DNA from: Dissophora ornata | Taxonomy: Eukaryota; Mortierellomycota; Mortierellomycetes; Mortierellales; Mortierellaceae | Assembly (NCBI GenBank): GCA_025201705.1 | Contig: MU616595.1 | Coordinates: 1 to 64,000 of the forward strand | Direction of reading: 5' to 3' | DNA length: 64,000 bases | Part shown: piece by piece, positions 35,730-46,865 of the stretch | Layout: each line of letters starts with the position of its first letter | How positions within the stretch are numbered: the stretch's first letter is position 1 | Made by a program: the position numbers and the translations under genes | Notes under the pieces: model-generated | The model's input: only the letters and a program-made list of their open reading frames with translations | What the model was told of the DNA's origin: nothing | Database searches by the model: none

Positions 35730-38212
35730 ATGTCGAATCCGATGTTTGACGACTTTATCGAGCTCGACCTGCTCGACACCACCGAGACGACAAGCGATAT
35801 GTTCTCCTTCTACCTCGGTGGCGCCTCAGGACTTGACGATAGCAGTGCCGACCTTGGTGCAGCCGCAGCAGCCCTCGGCGCCACCACTGAGGATGACACC
35901 GCCTTGGCAATGGATCTGGTCATCAAGCAGGAAGATGTCTCCGACAGCGAATCGCATTTGCTCCTCGACCCATCCCCGTTGAACCAGCCGCTTGAACTCT
36001 CGGCAGACGCCCATCAGCCCGCTCTCATCTTTGGTGAACCTTCCATGACTCTTGTCAGCCCTGATCAATTGACAATCGCGCCCCAGGCGACAACGGTTTC
36101 ACCCGCCACCATTTCCTTGTCCACTGTCGTCCCTGCCCCAATTTCTGCCGATACATCTAAAGCTTCATCAACAACAGTATCAACCACGGCTGCTGCTGCC
36201 ACTTCCGCTTCTCAAAGTATGAAGATATATTCTTTTTCGCTTCTATCATTTCGCGCCTGCAACGATTAAGAGATTGATCGCGGCTACGGCAGGTGTCAAT
36301 GTCAGTCTTTAACATGTCTTAATTACCTACAATTTTTCTCCTGTAGACGCCATCTCTGTGAACACATCTGCAAAGTCCTCTGCCGCGAAACGATCGAGCC
36401 CCGAGCCTGCATCTGCAGCCCGAAAGCACGCCAAGACTGAGTCTGTATCAAAGTCAAAATCTTCCACAGCGTCATCGCGAAAGTCCTCCACATCCTCTGC
36501 CTCCAGCAGCTCAATGACACCGGCTACTGCTAGCTCTACCACATCCACTTCTACATCATCAACGCCGCCATCGCCTTCGACTGCATCGCCAGAATCCACG
36601 GCAGAGTCCCTTACGTCGACTGCCAACACAACCCTCTCTCCGGCAACACTGCAGTTCTTGCTGCAGCAGCAGGAAGAGACTCCACTGATCCCTCAGCTGT
36701 TCACAGGCAAGCTCTCAAGGGAGGAAATCGAAGCTACACTAGCGCGTCTGCTTGAATCCACAAAGCATTTGATTTCAAACTCGGACGAACTTGTTAATAT
36801 CAAGGAAGAAGCCCCTGCGTCGGATGACGAGTCGGATGACAACATGGAAGGTATCGAGAGTGGCGAGATTGCGGAGCAGACCCATGGCCTCAAGACCCAG
36901 CCTGGGATCAAGACGGACGACATCCCCTCGTCCACGGATCTGAAGAAGATGACGTCGAAAGAACGCCGACAACTTCGCAACAAGATTTCTGCCCGGAATT
37001 TCAGAGTCAGGAGAAAGGGTGAGTTCGACAAGCGTCCTGGACATTGGGAAGATTTCACTGATAGTTTCCATCAATGTTTATGTGTTTGGATCAAAGGAAG
37101 ACCTGTACACACATCAGATGATGGTCTTTGCGCGCGTGCATTTCCCCCTAGTCACCCCTCTCCTTGTTCCAAATGAGCTCTGTGCAACACTAAATCGCTT
37201 AATGATCACTAACTCCAAGTCTCCTCCTTTCCTGTGCAAAACAGAATACATCTTCACACTGGAGGGCCAGGTGCTGCAGCACAAGACAGAAGCAAGACAT
37301 TTGCGCGAGGCCGTGACGCTTGTGCAAGAAGAGAATCTACGACTTAAGAGCGAACTCGAGCAGGTTAGACGCCTATTGGCGGAAACGGCGATCGCCAATA
37401 GCGCAGCGGCTGTTGGAGTTTCTGCTGCTGCGGCATCGTCGGAGCAAGCACAGTTGGCGGGATCCGTCACGCCCCTTTCAAAGGAGAATCAAAGCCTGTT
37501 GACCTCAATCCTGAAGGGAAATGTGAACCCTGGCGCCAAGAGCAATCTGACTCTGACATTGACTCGACCCCAGTCACCGATCCTTACTCCCAACCTGCAC
37601 AAGGATGTTCCCAACTCTTCATCGGGCAGCACGAGCCAAAGCTCGTGGAAGGACAAGAACCCAATCATGGTCCACACGACCTTGGTCCCAGAGATCTGCT
37701 TTGGCGACGAGTTTCAGTTTGGCAGCAAGCGTGAAAAGTCCAAGGATGATGACATGGTCGATAGGCCCTGGATGAAGCTGGATGGTGTCGCTCCTGACAC
37801 AAAGTCAAGCCCCAACCCCTTCTGGGCTTCTGGGATTGTGTTTGAGCTGATGCAGACTTTCACGTGTATGACATTGAGTATGATGGATTCAGAAGCCGAG
37901 GTTGAAGCAGCGGAGAGGATTGTCAGCAGCCGGGTTGAGTCGGAGGCAGAGCTTGACTGGGAGCTGCAACAGAATCTGTGGGCACTGACTCAAGTTGAAG
38001 AGGAGGAGGACATGACGGAGGAGCAGATCCAATTGCTCTACGACCTTAGCCAGCTCCAGATCTCGAACTCTCGGCTAGAATCTCCAGCGACGATCCAAGA
38101 GGACCCCAACATGCTGGAGTGGCTTTACGAGTCGATGATGGCGCGGCTAGTCGACATGGATCTACAGAATAGCCAGGATCAAACATCGTACACTTCGTGT
38201 CATGCCGTGTGA
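35730..38212 (+). CDS. bZIP transcription factor
   Basis: Three exons, 35730-36216, 36347-37018 and 37245-38212, give 708 residues with intron phases 1 and 1. The first exon is an acidic activation-type region (MSNPMFDDFIELDLLD). The second is Ser/Thr/Ala-rich and ends in the basic region MTSKERRQLRNKISARNFRVRRK near residues 363-385. The intron falls exactly between the basic region and the zipper. The zipper continues as EYIFTLEGQVLQHKTEARHL, with heptad leucines to about residue 430. The signature N-x-x-SAR-x-F-x-x-RR identifies a fungal bZIP. The C terminus contains a Gln/Glu-rich helical segment. Targets are unknown. An AATAAA-like run near 38437 could end the transcript. Confidence 0.9.
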
Positions 38213-38450
38213 TCTATATACACTCTTATCTCTTTCTTTTTTTTTTCTTTCTCCAAGACTCGATTAGATTTCTGTTACTTTCCTTGTTACATTTCTTTCG
38301 TCCCTTGTTCTTCTTGTGTACAGCGTTCTCTTTCCCCCCTCTCTTTATATCTCTTTGCGTTTCTTGTACTTTCTTTATCGTTCCTCCCTTGTGCTATAAT
38401 ATCTGACCCATACTCGCCACTTTCTTTTCGTTCTAAAATAAAAAAAAAAT

Positions 38451-38494
38451 ACACAAACAAGCATGGTAAAACACAAACAAGCATGGTAAAACAC
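38451..38494. repeat. 20-base tandem duplication
   Basis: Two perfect head-to-tail copies of ACACAAACAAGCATGGTAAA followed by ACAC. They lie directly after the probable poly(A) site of the bZIP gene. Confidence 0.8.
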
Positions 38495-38683
38495 TTGTGG
38501 TATTTGAATATTTCAGGGGTCTGGAGCAAGTTTGGAGTGGGGCGTAAGACGCGGAGATCCGGTACCAAGAACACAGTTTGGAGTAACCTTAAATTGACCA
38601 TGCAAAAATCTCGCGACTCCGATGCCCAGAGTTCCAGTAGGTAAGCAGATAGGCAGGGGGATTGTCCAAATGTGTTCACGGGA

Positions 38684-38687
38684 GGGA

Positions 38688-38719
<32 letters not shown>

Positions 38720-38780
38720 AAGAGAGAGAAGGAGCAATTGAGATAATGACAACTCTGGCGATGGTGATGGTGATGGTGAT
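38684..38780. repeat. GA-rich and GATGGT microsatellites
   Basis: A GAGA/GAAA run spans about 38684-38730, and a (GATGGT)n run occupies about 38759-38780. Low-complexity ORFs on the opposite strand (poly-Ser/His/Leu) are by-products of these repeats. Confidence 0.8.
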
Positions 38781-38937
38781 GACAACGATGTGATGATGTG
38801 ACAACAAAGAGAGCAGTTTCATCTCGTTTTTCACATTCCAGATGCCCTTCCCTACTGAACATCGCATTCGATATAAGTTACCGTGCTATCCACAGCAACG
38901 ATGATAGAATAGCCTTTTAGCACCCAGCACTATGAAG

Positions 38938-38945
38938 TATAAAAG
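38938..38945 (+). promoter_or_regulatory. TATA box of the PIG-L-like gene
   Basis: TATAAAAG is followed by a long CT-rich tract with a (CT)n run at 39045-39066, a common fungal start-site context. The first good ATG of the gene is at 39357. Confidence 0.45.
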
Positions 38946-39356
38946 GAACGACTTCCTTTCTTTTCTTTCTATTCAATTGCTTCCAGCTCTCCTTCTTCTC
39001 TCTCCTTCTTCTCTCTCGACTCCTTACTCGTTTCTGCATTCATTCTCTCTCTCTCTCTCTCTCTCTGCCATTCACACTTGTTGCATTTCTCATTCTTTTT
39101 CTTGAATCAACAAAAGCATAATAAGTGGCAGTTAAGCACAGCCAATTCTCCCCTGAATCAAGGGAGAACCCAAAATAATCAATCTTCATCAACGCGCGAG
39201 CGAAGGACCACAACCCCTCCCCCCGTTACATTTCCGTCACCACACTCCCATCACTACATCACAGCACTCCCTTTTTATTTTCTCAGCGGCTTCAACTACC
39301 GGCACAAAACAATAGCATCAAGCAGCGCCACAAAGTGGTGTCCAGAAATATACAAA

Positions 39357-41559
39357 ATGGCGCATATTTCATCAATTTCAAATTCAGGCACAGCGTGTAC
39401 TACATGTACCAGCACAACAGCCCAAACGGATATTGCAAACGCCCTTTGCCTACGCCCGCGCTCCCGCCGTGGCCCCCGACAGCGAACACTGCTGGTCAGT
39501 GTATTAAGTGCTCTGGCATTGACGCTTGTCATCGGCAGCAGCAATGAGCCGCTATCCGGCACACTCAGTGTCGCCAATGCCCTCCCCCATTCTCTCGCTC
39601 AAATCAACATCCCCGTCGCCATCGCTACCGACGACGTGTCTCAAGAAGATCAGAGGGTCCTGGATAGTCACTCCTCTGTTTCTGTCACTCATATTCGCGA
39701 CGATCAGAGGGAGCAAGACACGGACGATGCGCTCCGATACGTAAAAGCCAGTGCATCGGCAGACAGCGGTCGCCGTCGTCTGCGGGACCCTCATGCATAT
39801 CGGCAGAATCGCCCCGACAGTGAGAAGGTGGAAGAAGGGCAAACCGAGGTGTATCGTTTTCAGAGAAGGTTTTTGGTTCTGGCGTCGAGGGTGTCGGGTA
39901 AGAGTATCGGACAGGTGGAGCAGATCGCGCAGAAGTATAGCGAGGTTCTTGAGAAAGAAGCAGATGTCCATTTACTGCAGCAGCAGCAGGAAGAGACGAA
40001 CACGAATTTCAAGAGACTAAAGCCGAGTGATAGTAATGGTAGTAGCGGAGAATCTCAGACCAGCATAGTCGGTTACGCTTGGGTACCGACGCGTGGTCAT
40101 CGAGGACACAGCGTTTACGACGAGGATGGGAAGCTGCGGTCCGCGGGAGTCCAGGTCCTGGAGGATGGCCCTGTTGGGTATAAGCGGGTGCCGAAGAAGA
40201 CGCCGGCCATCTTTTACGTGCCACACCAGGACGACGATGCGCTTGCCATGGCTCTTTGTAAGTGCTCTCACAGATCTTATATTGTGATCTCATGTGAGAA
40301 GCACCGTTTTGGGACAATTTAGCGTTATTGCGTCTGACCTTTTCTTTCTTTTTATAGCAATTCGAGAACACGTTGAATCAGGCCGGAAGGTGATTGTGCA
40401 CCTGTACTCGGACGGGATAAACGCTCTCCTCCGCGACCTCGTCGCTGGCGACAAAGCCTGCAGCGTCCCGCACAAGGCCCACCAGTACAACCTAACGCTC
40501 GATGACGAGGTCACCGGACGCACACACGAGTTCAGGAACAGTCTGAAGGCTATGGGCGTGTCCGACGAGAATATCTTTGAGACCGGCTGGAGCGATGTAG
40601 AGCCGTATACGGACTATGACGCGTTTAAGGAGAAGCTGAAACATCTAATTGCGCGATATGAGGCAAAGGTAAAAAAAGTGCACAGAGCAGAAGGTGAAAC
40701 GGAGGCCATGCGATATTGCGATTTCTTGTGTATTTATGATGAGCATTTTATATTTTCTTCTGCAAACAGTACCCTGGAGCATCACACAAGTGCATCAGTG
40801 GAGAGTACGACAGAGACGGCTCTGGCAGGAACCCTACCCACCGTGCATGCTGGGACGCTGCGACAGATCTTCTGGATGAACACCCGCGTGGCTTGCCTAC
40901 ATCGCGACAGCTCTGGGACTTGTAAGTTTTTAAGTTTTTGAAAGAAAAAAAAAAAAAAAAAGTATTCACACGACGTCATTTTTTAACTTTTCTTCTCTTG
41001 TCTCTCAAAAATAAAAAACAGCCGCTTTTACAGGACTTATACGTTTTACAAGCCTCCAGATCTCCGCTCTGCACAATACATCAAAACTCTTCCCAAATTC
41101 CTCAAGTTCAAGCAACAGGCCTTGGACCAGTACAAGCGTTTAGAGCCGGAGGACGGCGAGCTCGCATGGGGATACCATTCGGTGCAGGTGTTGATCGACG
41201 CCAGCTACACTGATCCACATCTGTATATCGATATGCTCGATACTGACCCTCTCAATCCACAGACCTGGCTCCCGAAAGGACAAAGAGCGGGAGAAAGAGG
41301 TCAAGGAATATTGGGAGGTGTTCACTTGGAACAAACTGTCAATGGCACGGAGATCTTGGTTGTCTATCAACAACAGCAGCAGAAGCTCCAACAAGCTGGA
41401 TCTCCTACGGCGGTGGATCCTGGTGTGGATGCTGGCGGTGAAGCATGGAGTGAGTCGGAAATAGCGAATCGACAAGCGTTTGTGGCGTCATTGGAGGCGG
41501 CATTCAAGAAGCCGAATGGAGAGGGGTATGGAAATCACCTTCCGAGGTTCAAACGTTAG
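39357..41559 (+). CDS. PIG-L/LmbE-family de-N-acetylase-like protein, membrane-anchored
   Basis: Four exons: 39357-40257, 40358-40668, 40770-40921 and 41022-41559, giving 633 residues. A hydrophobic segment (LLVSVLSALALTLVIGS, residues 45-61) after a basic stretch is a likely signal anchor. The catalytic block IFYVPHQDDDALAMAL near residues 285-300 carries the H-x-D-D metal motif of the family. VIVHLYSDG follows, and a later HKCISGEYDRDG plus NPTHRACWDAA supplies a second His. The family hydrolyses N-acetyl groups from amino sugars (GlcNAc-PI in GPI synthesis, or related substrates). The long disordered N terminus and C-terminal part differ from the roughly 250-residue GPI enzyme, so I would not call it the GPI12 orthologue. 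Polyadenylation-like AATAAAAA lies near 41600. Confidence 0.8.
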
Positions 41560-41988
41560 GCCGGGTGTTGGGTGTCCTTGAATATTGTCTCTAGACGAAT
41601 AAAAACCCTAATCTCGCGGTGTAATCATTGGTTAGTACGACGACCCTGGCGATAAAGTGTAGAAAGTTGAAGGATGAAGGCGCGTTATCTGCGGCCGCTT
41701 GTCGTGTATCGTAAGAAAGTGTGTTGATCTAGGGGACGAACAGCTCGCTAGACTCGCCACTCGCAGTGGTCATTCATGCACAATGGCAGAGAACGTTTTT
41801 CCTTTTCAGTTTCTTTCTTGGCACATCGTCACATCATTGACATGCACATATCACGTGTGGCACTTCGGTTCTCGGAAACACTGTTCTTTTATTCGCGTTT
41901 TCGATTAGCTTCCACTTCATTGTTCCTCTCATCAGTTTCCCTTTTCCCAAAAAAGCAAGCTCCGTAAAATCCACAAGAAGAGAAAGTC
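41560..41988. other. Intergenic/promoter interval
   Basis: About 430 bases between two same-strand genes. It contains one CACGTG site near 41852 and a pyrimidine-rich stretch before 41989. No gene seen. Confidence 0.4.
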
Positions 41989-42946
41989 ATGTCTGCGTTC
42001 GCGAACCCCGTCAATTGGATCCTTGCTGCTGTGCTGGGTTATATCTCCTACAGCTACTTCGCGGCCTCGGCAGCGCCTCCTCCATCTGCACCCCGTCCTA
42101 GACAACCTGCTCTTGTCTTCAAGGAATATACGCCCAAGGAATTGACTGAGTTTGATGGCCGGACAGCGGATACTAGGATTCTGATGGCGATCCAGGGCAA
42201 GGTCTTTGATGTGACCCGCGGCAGGAACTTTTACGGTCCAGGTAATAACATAAAAAAAAAAAAAGAGAGAGAGACAGAGATAAAAAAAAAAAAAAAATGA
42301 AAATGAAAGGGACACTTTTCAGGGACAATGCTGTTTTTGGATTTGCAGAAGTGGACATGATGAGCGATGGTGCCTTGGGGAATGGCGATGTTTGACTCAT
42401 GGCTCTTCATCTGGCGGACCATCAGAGTGGGCGTGTCAGCGCAGAGGAGGCGCTCGCTTCGGCAGTTGGGTCACGCAGCGAACCGAGGCGACGTGTACAA
42501 AGTAGTCGATCAGCCGATGTCCCAGGATGTACAAAGCGCACCACGAGAATGTGGCGCCACTCCCGCAGACTGCATTGTGCATGCGCAATCCCAGTTTTCT
42601 CTCGTTTATACTTTTTTTTCTGTGTCCCACTCGAAGTTACAGCGCGACAACCTCCTTTCGGCCATTTCCCTCTGCCTATCTGGTGCGTCCACTTTTTTTT
42701 TGCTAATCGAGCATCATGTCTTCGCCTCTTTTATTAGATGGTCCCTATGGAAACTTCGCCGGAAGGGATGCCTCCCGAGGTTTGGCCAAGAACTCGTTCG
42801 ATAAAGACATGCTCGTTCCTATTGACGGACCTATCGACAGGCTCGAGGATCTGCAAGATGATGAGAGGGAGTCTCTTAGTGATTGGGCAATGCACTTCGA
42901 GGCCAAATATCAGCTCGTGGGCAAGCTGATCGAGAACAAGAACTAA
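41989..42946 (+). CDS. DAP1: Dap1/PGRMC-type haem-binding membrane protein
   Basis: Two exons, 41989-42241 and 42738-42946 (phase 1), give 153 residues. An N-terminal hydrophobic helix (NWILAAVLGYISYSYFA) is followed by a Pro-rich linker and the cytochrome b5-like MAPR fold: EYTPKELTEFDG, MAIQGKVFDVTRGRNFYGP and then DGPYGNFAGRDASRGLA. Both Tyr positions of the haem-binding loop (FYGP and GPY) are present. Length equals yeast Dap1 (152 residues). In yeast and man the protein binds haem and supports cytochrome P450 steps of sterol synthesis in the ER. The 496-base intron is long for this window, and an in-frame ATG at 42716 would give an alternative short form starting inside the intron. Confidence 0.92.
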
Positions 42947-43155
42947 GAGGGAAAACAAGGAATATTCGAGAGGATCTCTGAAGCAACTGTCTCCCGTGAA
43001 GTACTCAGAGAGATGAAATAAGCCAAGTGTAATATAATTTTTTTTTAGAGAAATAAAAAAAAAGAAAATGCGAATGTCTGGTCTAGATGTCCTCCTTGCT
43101 TTAAACCACCAACAGGGGGTATAGTATTAAAATACCAAAAAGGATCTTTCGTGGT

Positions 43156-46100
43156 TTATGGCGACATGATGGTGCCCATGCTTCCTCGTCTCATATTCTC
43201 ACTGCTTCCCCTCGAGACCAGCTGCTGATCCTGCTCCGAGACGTTGTGCCGTCCCAAAACCAACGAGCTCGTGCTAGTCGAGTTCTGCTGCTGGTTTATC
43301 ATCATCGGACTAACACTTCTCGACCCGGGAGCCCTGGTGCCCGGTAACAATCCGCCCGTCTGGATGGAATTAGATCGGTGATTATAATAAGCACCACCCC
43401 CACCTGCAGAAGAGGATCCGCCACTGAGATAGCCACCCTCATTTGCAGACTCATTATCGTCCAAACTCGTCATGGCTCCTCCACCGCTCTCGAAATTGAT
43501 TCCGGAGAGCAAACCGGTCGACCGGTGCTTGTAGCGAGACCCAATTGTCGGAACCGCGCTGGCAGATCGGAGTGGGGTTTGCGAGTACTGTTGCTGGTTC
43601 ATCTGGTATGAGCTGTTGCTTTGAACAACACTCCTAGAAAGGGTATAGGAATGGTGCTGATCCAAGTATCCATCGCCTTCATCGTCCCCGTCACCGCCAT
43701 CCGCGCTCCACTCGTCACGCTCGTCCGCTGAGGTAACAAATCCAGAAGCGCCGCCGCCACCGCCCATGGCAGTTGATAAGTTGACACTGGATGAGGGCGC
43801 AGATGAGGAGCCATCCTGTTGAAGTTTGTACCGAGCCATGGGTGTCAAAAGCGGGCTGTTGCTAGTAGAATGGCTGACATTATTGTAGCTCCGAGAGGCA
43901 GTCAATAAAGAAGGCATGGGAACCTCGTCCATCTCTTCCTCTGGAATCCATCCTTGCTTCCAACCCGTTGTGGCTGGGGGTTGAAGATGGTCGTTGGAGG
44001 AGGTGGTCGTCAAAGGTGGCGGCTGTTGCGAAATTGTGCCGGAATTAAGATAATTAGAAGTATTATTGGTATTGGGTGTATGGTTGTTGTTGCTGATGTT
44101 GTTGCTGCCACCCCAGAGACTTGTCAGGTTAGTCGATGATCCCGAACGGGCTGTAAGCTCTACAGAGCTCTGAGGAAGCTTCTGTAGCAAAGCTGTATTG
44201 ACGACGCAGCCTTCAGCAGAGGCGTTATTTCCGCGTCCGTCCTTGCTCGCAAACATGGAGTGAGAATCGCCCGAAAACCGCTTCTTGTTGATCCTGAAAA
44301 ACTTTGGAGCAGTCTTGGGTGGACGGGAAGAACCTGCTGAAAGAGCGGGGTTGGAATGCGAGCGATTGTAGCCTGGATCGAACCCACCTGCGGGGTTGCC
44401 TGTTTCAGGGATCGAGGTCAGTCCAGAAGAGCCAAAGCTGCCAGCGGGAGTGCCGCCGTGATGACCTACTACGTTCGACATGGGGATAGTGGTTGTCGTG
44501 TTGGCATTGCCGTCGTATCCGGCGATCGTGATGGACTCCATCATCTCCTCAGTTCTTCCTTCCATGGAACCAAACCTCGAAGGCTCAGGCCAGATACGCG
44601 AGGTGAGCGACCACCAGATTGATCGTGTGTGATGAACAACGGAGAGATACATGACATTGAGACTCGCCCTAGGACTGAAGGCCCGCCCGTACGATCCTGC
44701 AGAACCTCCCGTGGTTCCTGATTCCAGTGCGCTGTAATCCGCACCCGATGGTCCACTTGTCCGCCTGAACCGTCTAAAAAACGGTAGACCATCTCCATTG
44801 CCGGAACCACCCGATGAAGGCGCATTAGGAGAGAGCCATCGCTTGATGGCTGGCCAGGTCTTGGACGACCGTGACCGATAGACCCAAAAGATGGCCAGCG
44901 CAAACAACACGATCGCCAGCAACATAATATGGTTGTAGCTATCGAGCATACGCTCCGGGTAAGAATCCTCATGTGGCGCCCTATGGTCTGCTGGTGGCAG
45001 TATCTGCTGCGTCGGCTTATGCGCTCCATCATGAATCCCCTCAGTGTTGCTACCTTCGCCGAAGGGTCCCAATGATCCACTCGAGATCAATAACATGGCA
45101 CCCAGTGTCCAGGTCACTTGAATGTCCTTGATCGCGTTGATACTCTGGAAAGGTGGCCTCCAGTTCTTGTTCTTAATCGACTCTTCTGCTTTCTCCAGGA
45201 CCTCGTTCGACTGCTCCTCTGATCCAATGGCGCCTCTCTCGCCGAACCTCGGCAGTCCGAAACCTCCATGCAGGACATTCGAGAGCCAGGCAGATTTAAA
45301 GCACTGCATCTCGAGTCGATCCTGCGATTGGCCTTGGTAATCCGGTCGAGCCACGATGTCCTCCCATTCCGAATTACAAAATTCGGCCGATTTCTGCTCA
45401 AACTCTGCGTAGTCGTAAGCGCCACCGAGACCGAGGATGTCGTGCGACGAATACCAGTACTCTGAGACGCCGATGAACGTGTTGATATTAAAGTCAATGG
45501 GCGGAGTATGAACTCCGTTGAAGAGACATGGCACATCGGTGCACTCCTTGTCCTTGTTCAACAGCAATTCGACCCTCTTAAGACACTCCGTGAATGATCC
45601 GGAGCCCATTAGGGGGACGTGGGGCATGGTATGCGTTTCGCTGAGCTGCAGATTCTTGGGTAAACAAGGGTCCTCGATCGTCACCTGGACACCTGGCTTT
45701 TGTGTCTCAAGCCAATGTTTGTTGTTGGATAATAGGTAGTCTTTGACGTATCGCCGCCGGGCCTGGTTCGACCCGTAACCCAGGAATGTTGTCACGAACA
45801 CATGATACTCCATGGTCTGTCCATCAAGCGTTTCGAGGGCGACCCTTGTTAGATCATTAAAGTGTTCTTCCGAGGCCTTTGGTGATGGCTCAAACGCAAT
45901 CTGCGTACTGGCCCCTCCCATATCCAAGAACCCTAGCGTATGTCGATGTGGAGTCATATTGCCATTATTATCCCAGGGGCTGCCTCCGTTTTCTTGATCC
46001 GTCCCATCCGACCCCTCGCCATAAGATCCATGAGGATCGATTGGTGGTACAGACTCTCCATCGTCCGCGTTATGTTGGTCGGACCCAGGCACAGCCGGCT

Positions 46101-46865
46101 TGATCATCTTTACACCCCCATTATCGAACCCTCCCATCAAATAATTGATGGCAACCCATCCATAGATACCCTCCTCCTCTCCTGTGATGTTTTTGATATG
46201 GTCTTTACACTCGCCAATCTCGAATTGGTAGTTTTCCTTGATGTAATTGCACGAATTGGCAAGGATCTGTTCCCGGATATCGTCCTGGACAAGACGAAGG
46301 CCAGCTGTGGCAAGGAGGTAGATGGGCGTCCGATAGATCTCGGATTCAGGGATGACTTGGAGCGCATGATCCAGGAGTGGTTCCAAGTGCTCGCCTACAT
46401 CTTCAGGTCGGTCCTTGAAGTCCGCAATGCCTAGTTTCAATTGAAAAGAAAGCGGCAGGAAAAAAAAAAAAAAAAAGGGCGGCAGATGAGAAGAGGGAAA
46501 ATACCCCTAAACGTGCAAAGCATGCAGTTTTTTGACGCACAAACATTCTTCAGCCTTTTGTCCTATATATTTGATATTCCTTTGTTGCCTCCATCAATTG
46601 AAGACACAAACGAAAAGGGGCTGGACGATGGCTTCGTACCTGGCTCGGTCTTTTTGGTCCAGTCTGCAGCGTCGGGAGAACCGGACTCGACGCCTGGTTC
46701 GATGGTTGGCAGGATGCCGACAAACTCACTGTCAGGAGCAGTCTGTTGCAGGTATTGTCGATTGATCCATGAGTAGATGTGAATCCTTGAGCCTGATGAG
46801 CCTGCATCTATGACGATGCCAAAGCGTCTGTTCTGGAGCCATCTCTCTGAATGTAATGAGCTCAT
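43156..46865 (-). CDS. YND1: Apyrase/ectonucleoside triphosphate diphosphohydrolase (GDA1/CD39 family, Ynd1-like)
   Basis: Two exons, 46865-46640 and 46430-43156 (phase 1 at EPG|IADF), give 1166 residues. Apyrase conserved regions are present in order: ACR1 IVIDAGSSGSRIHIYSW (about 17-33), ACR2 ATAGLRLV, ACR3 EEEGIYGWVAINYL with the catalytic Glu, ACR4 GFLDMGGASTQIAFEP and ACR5 around SEYWYSSHDILGLG. A single membrane helix, HIMLLAIVLFALAIFWVY, is near 573-592. There is no N-terminal anchor, as in yeast Ynd1, which hydrolyses NDP/NTP in the Golgi lumen to support glycosylation. The odd part is the cytosolic tail: about 570 residues, Ser/Asn/Gly-rich and disordered, roughly half the protein. 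The gene uses an almost uninterrupted second exon. Confidence 0.93.

Noticed and set aside
36327..37074. Minus-strand ORFs across the bZIP gene
   Set aside because: Antisense to the Ser/Thr-rich exon; the plus strand has the bZIP basic region and consistent introns.
38287..38867. Minus-strand ORFs with poly-His, poly-Ser and poly-Leu runs
   Set aside because: They arise from the GA-rich and GATGGT microsatellites between two genes; no domain or splice support.
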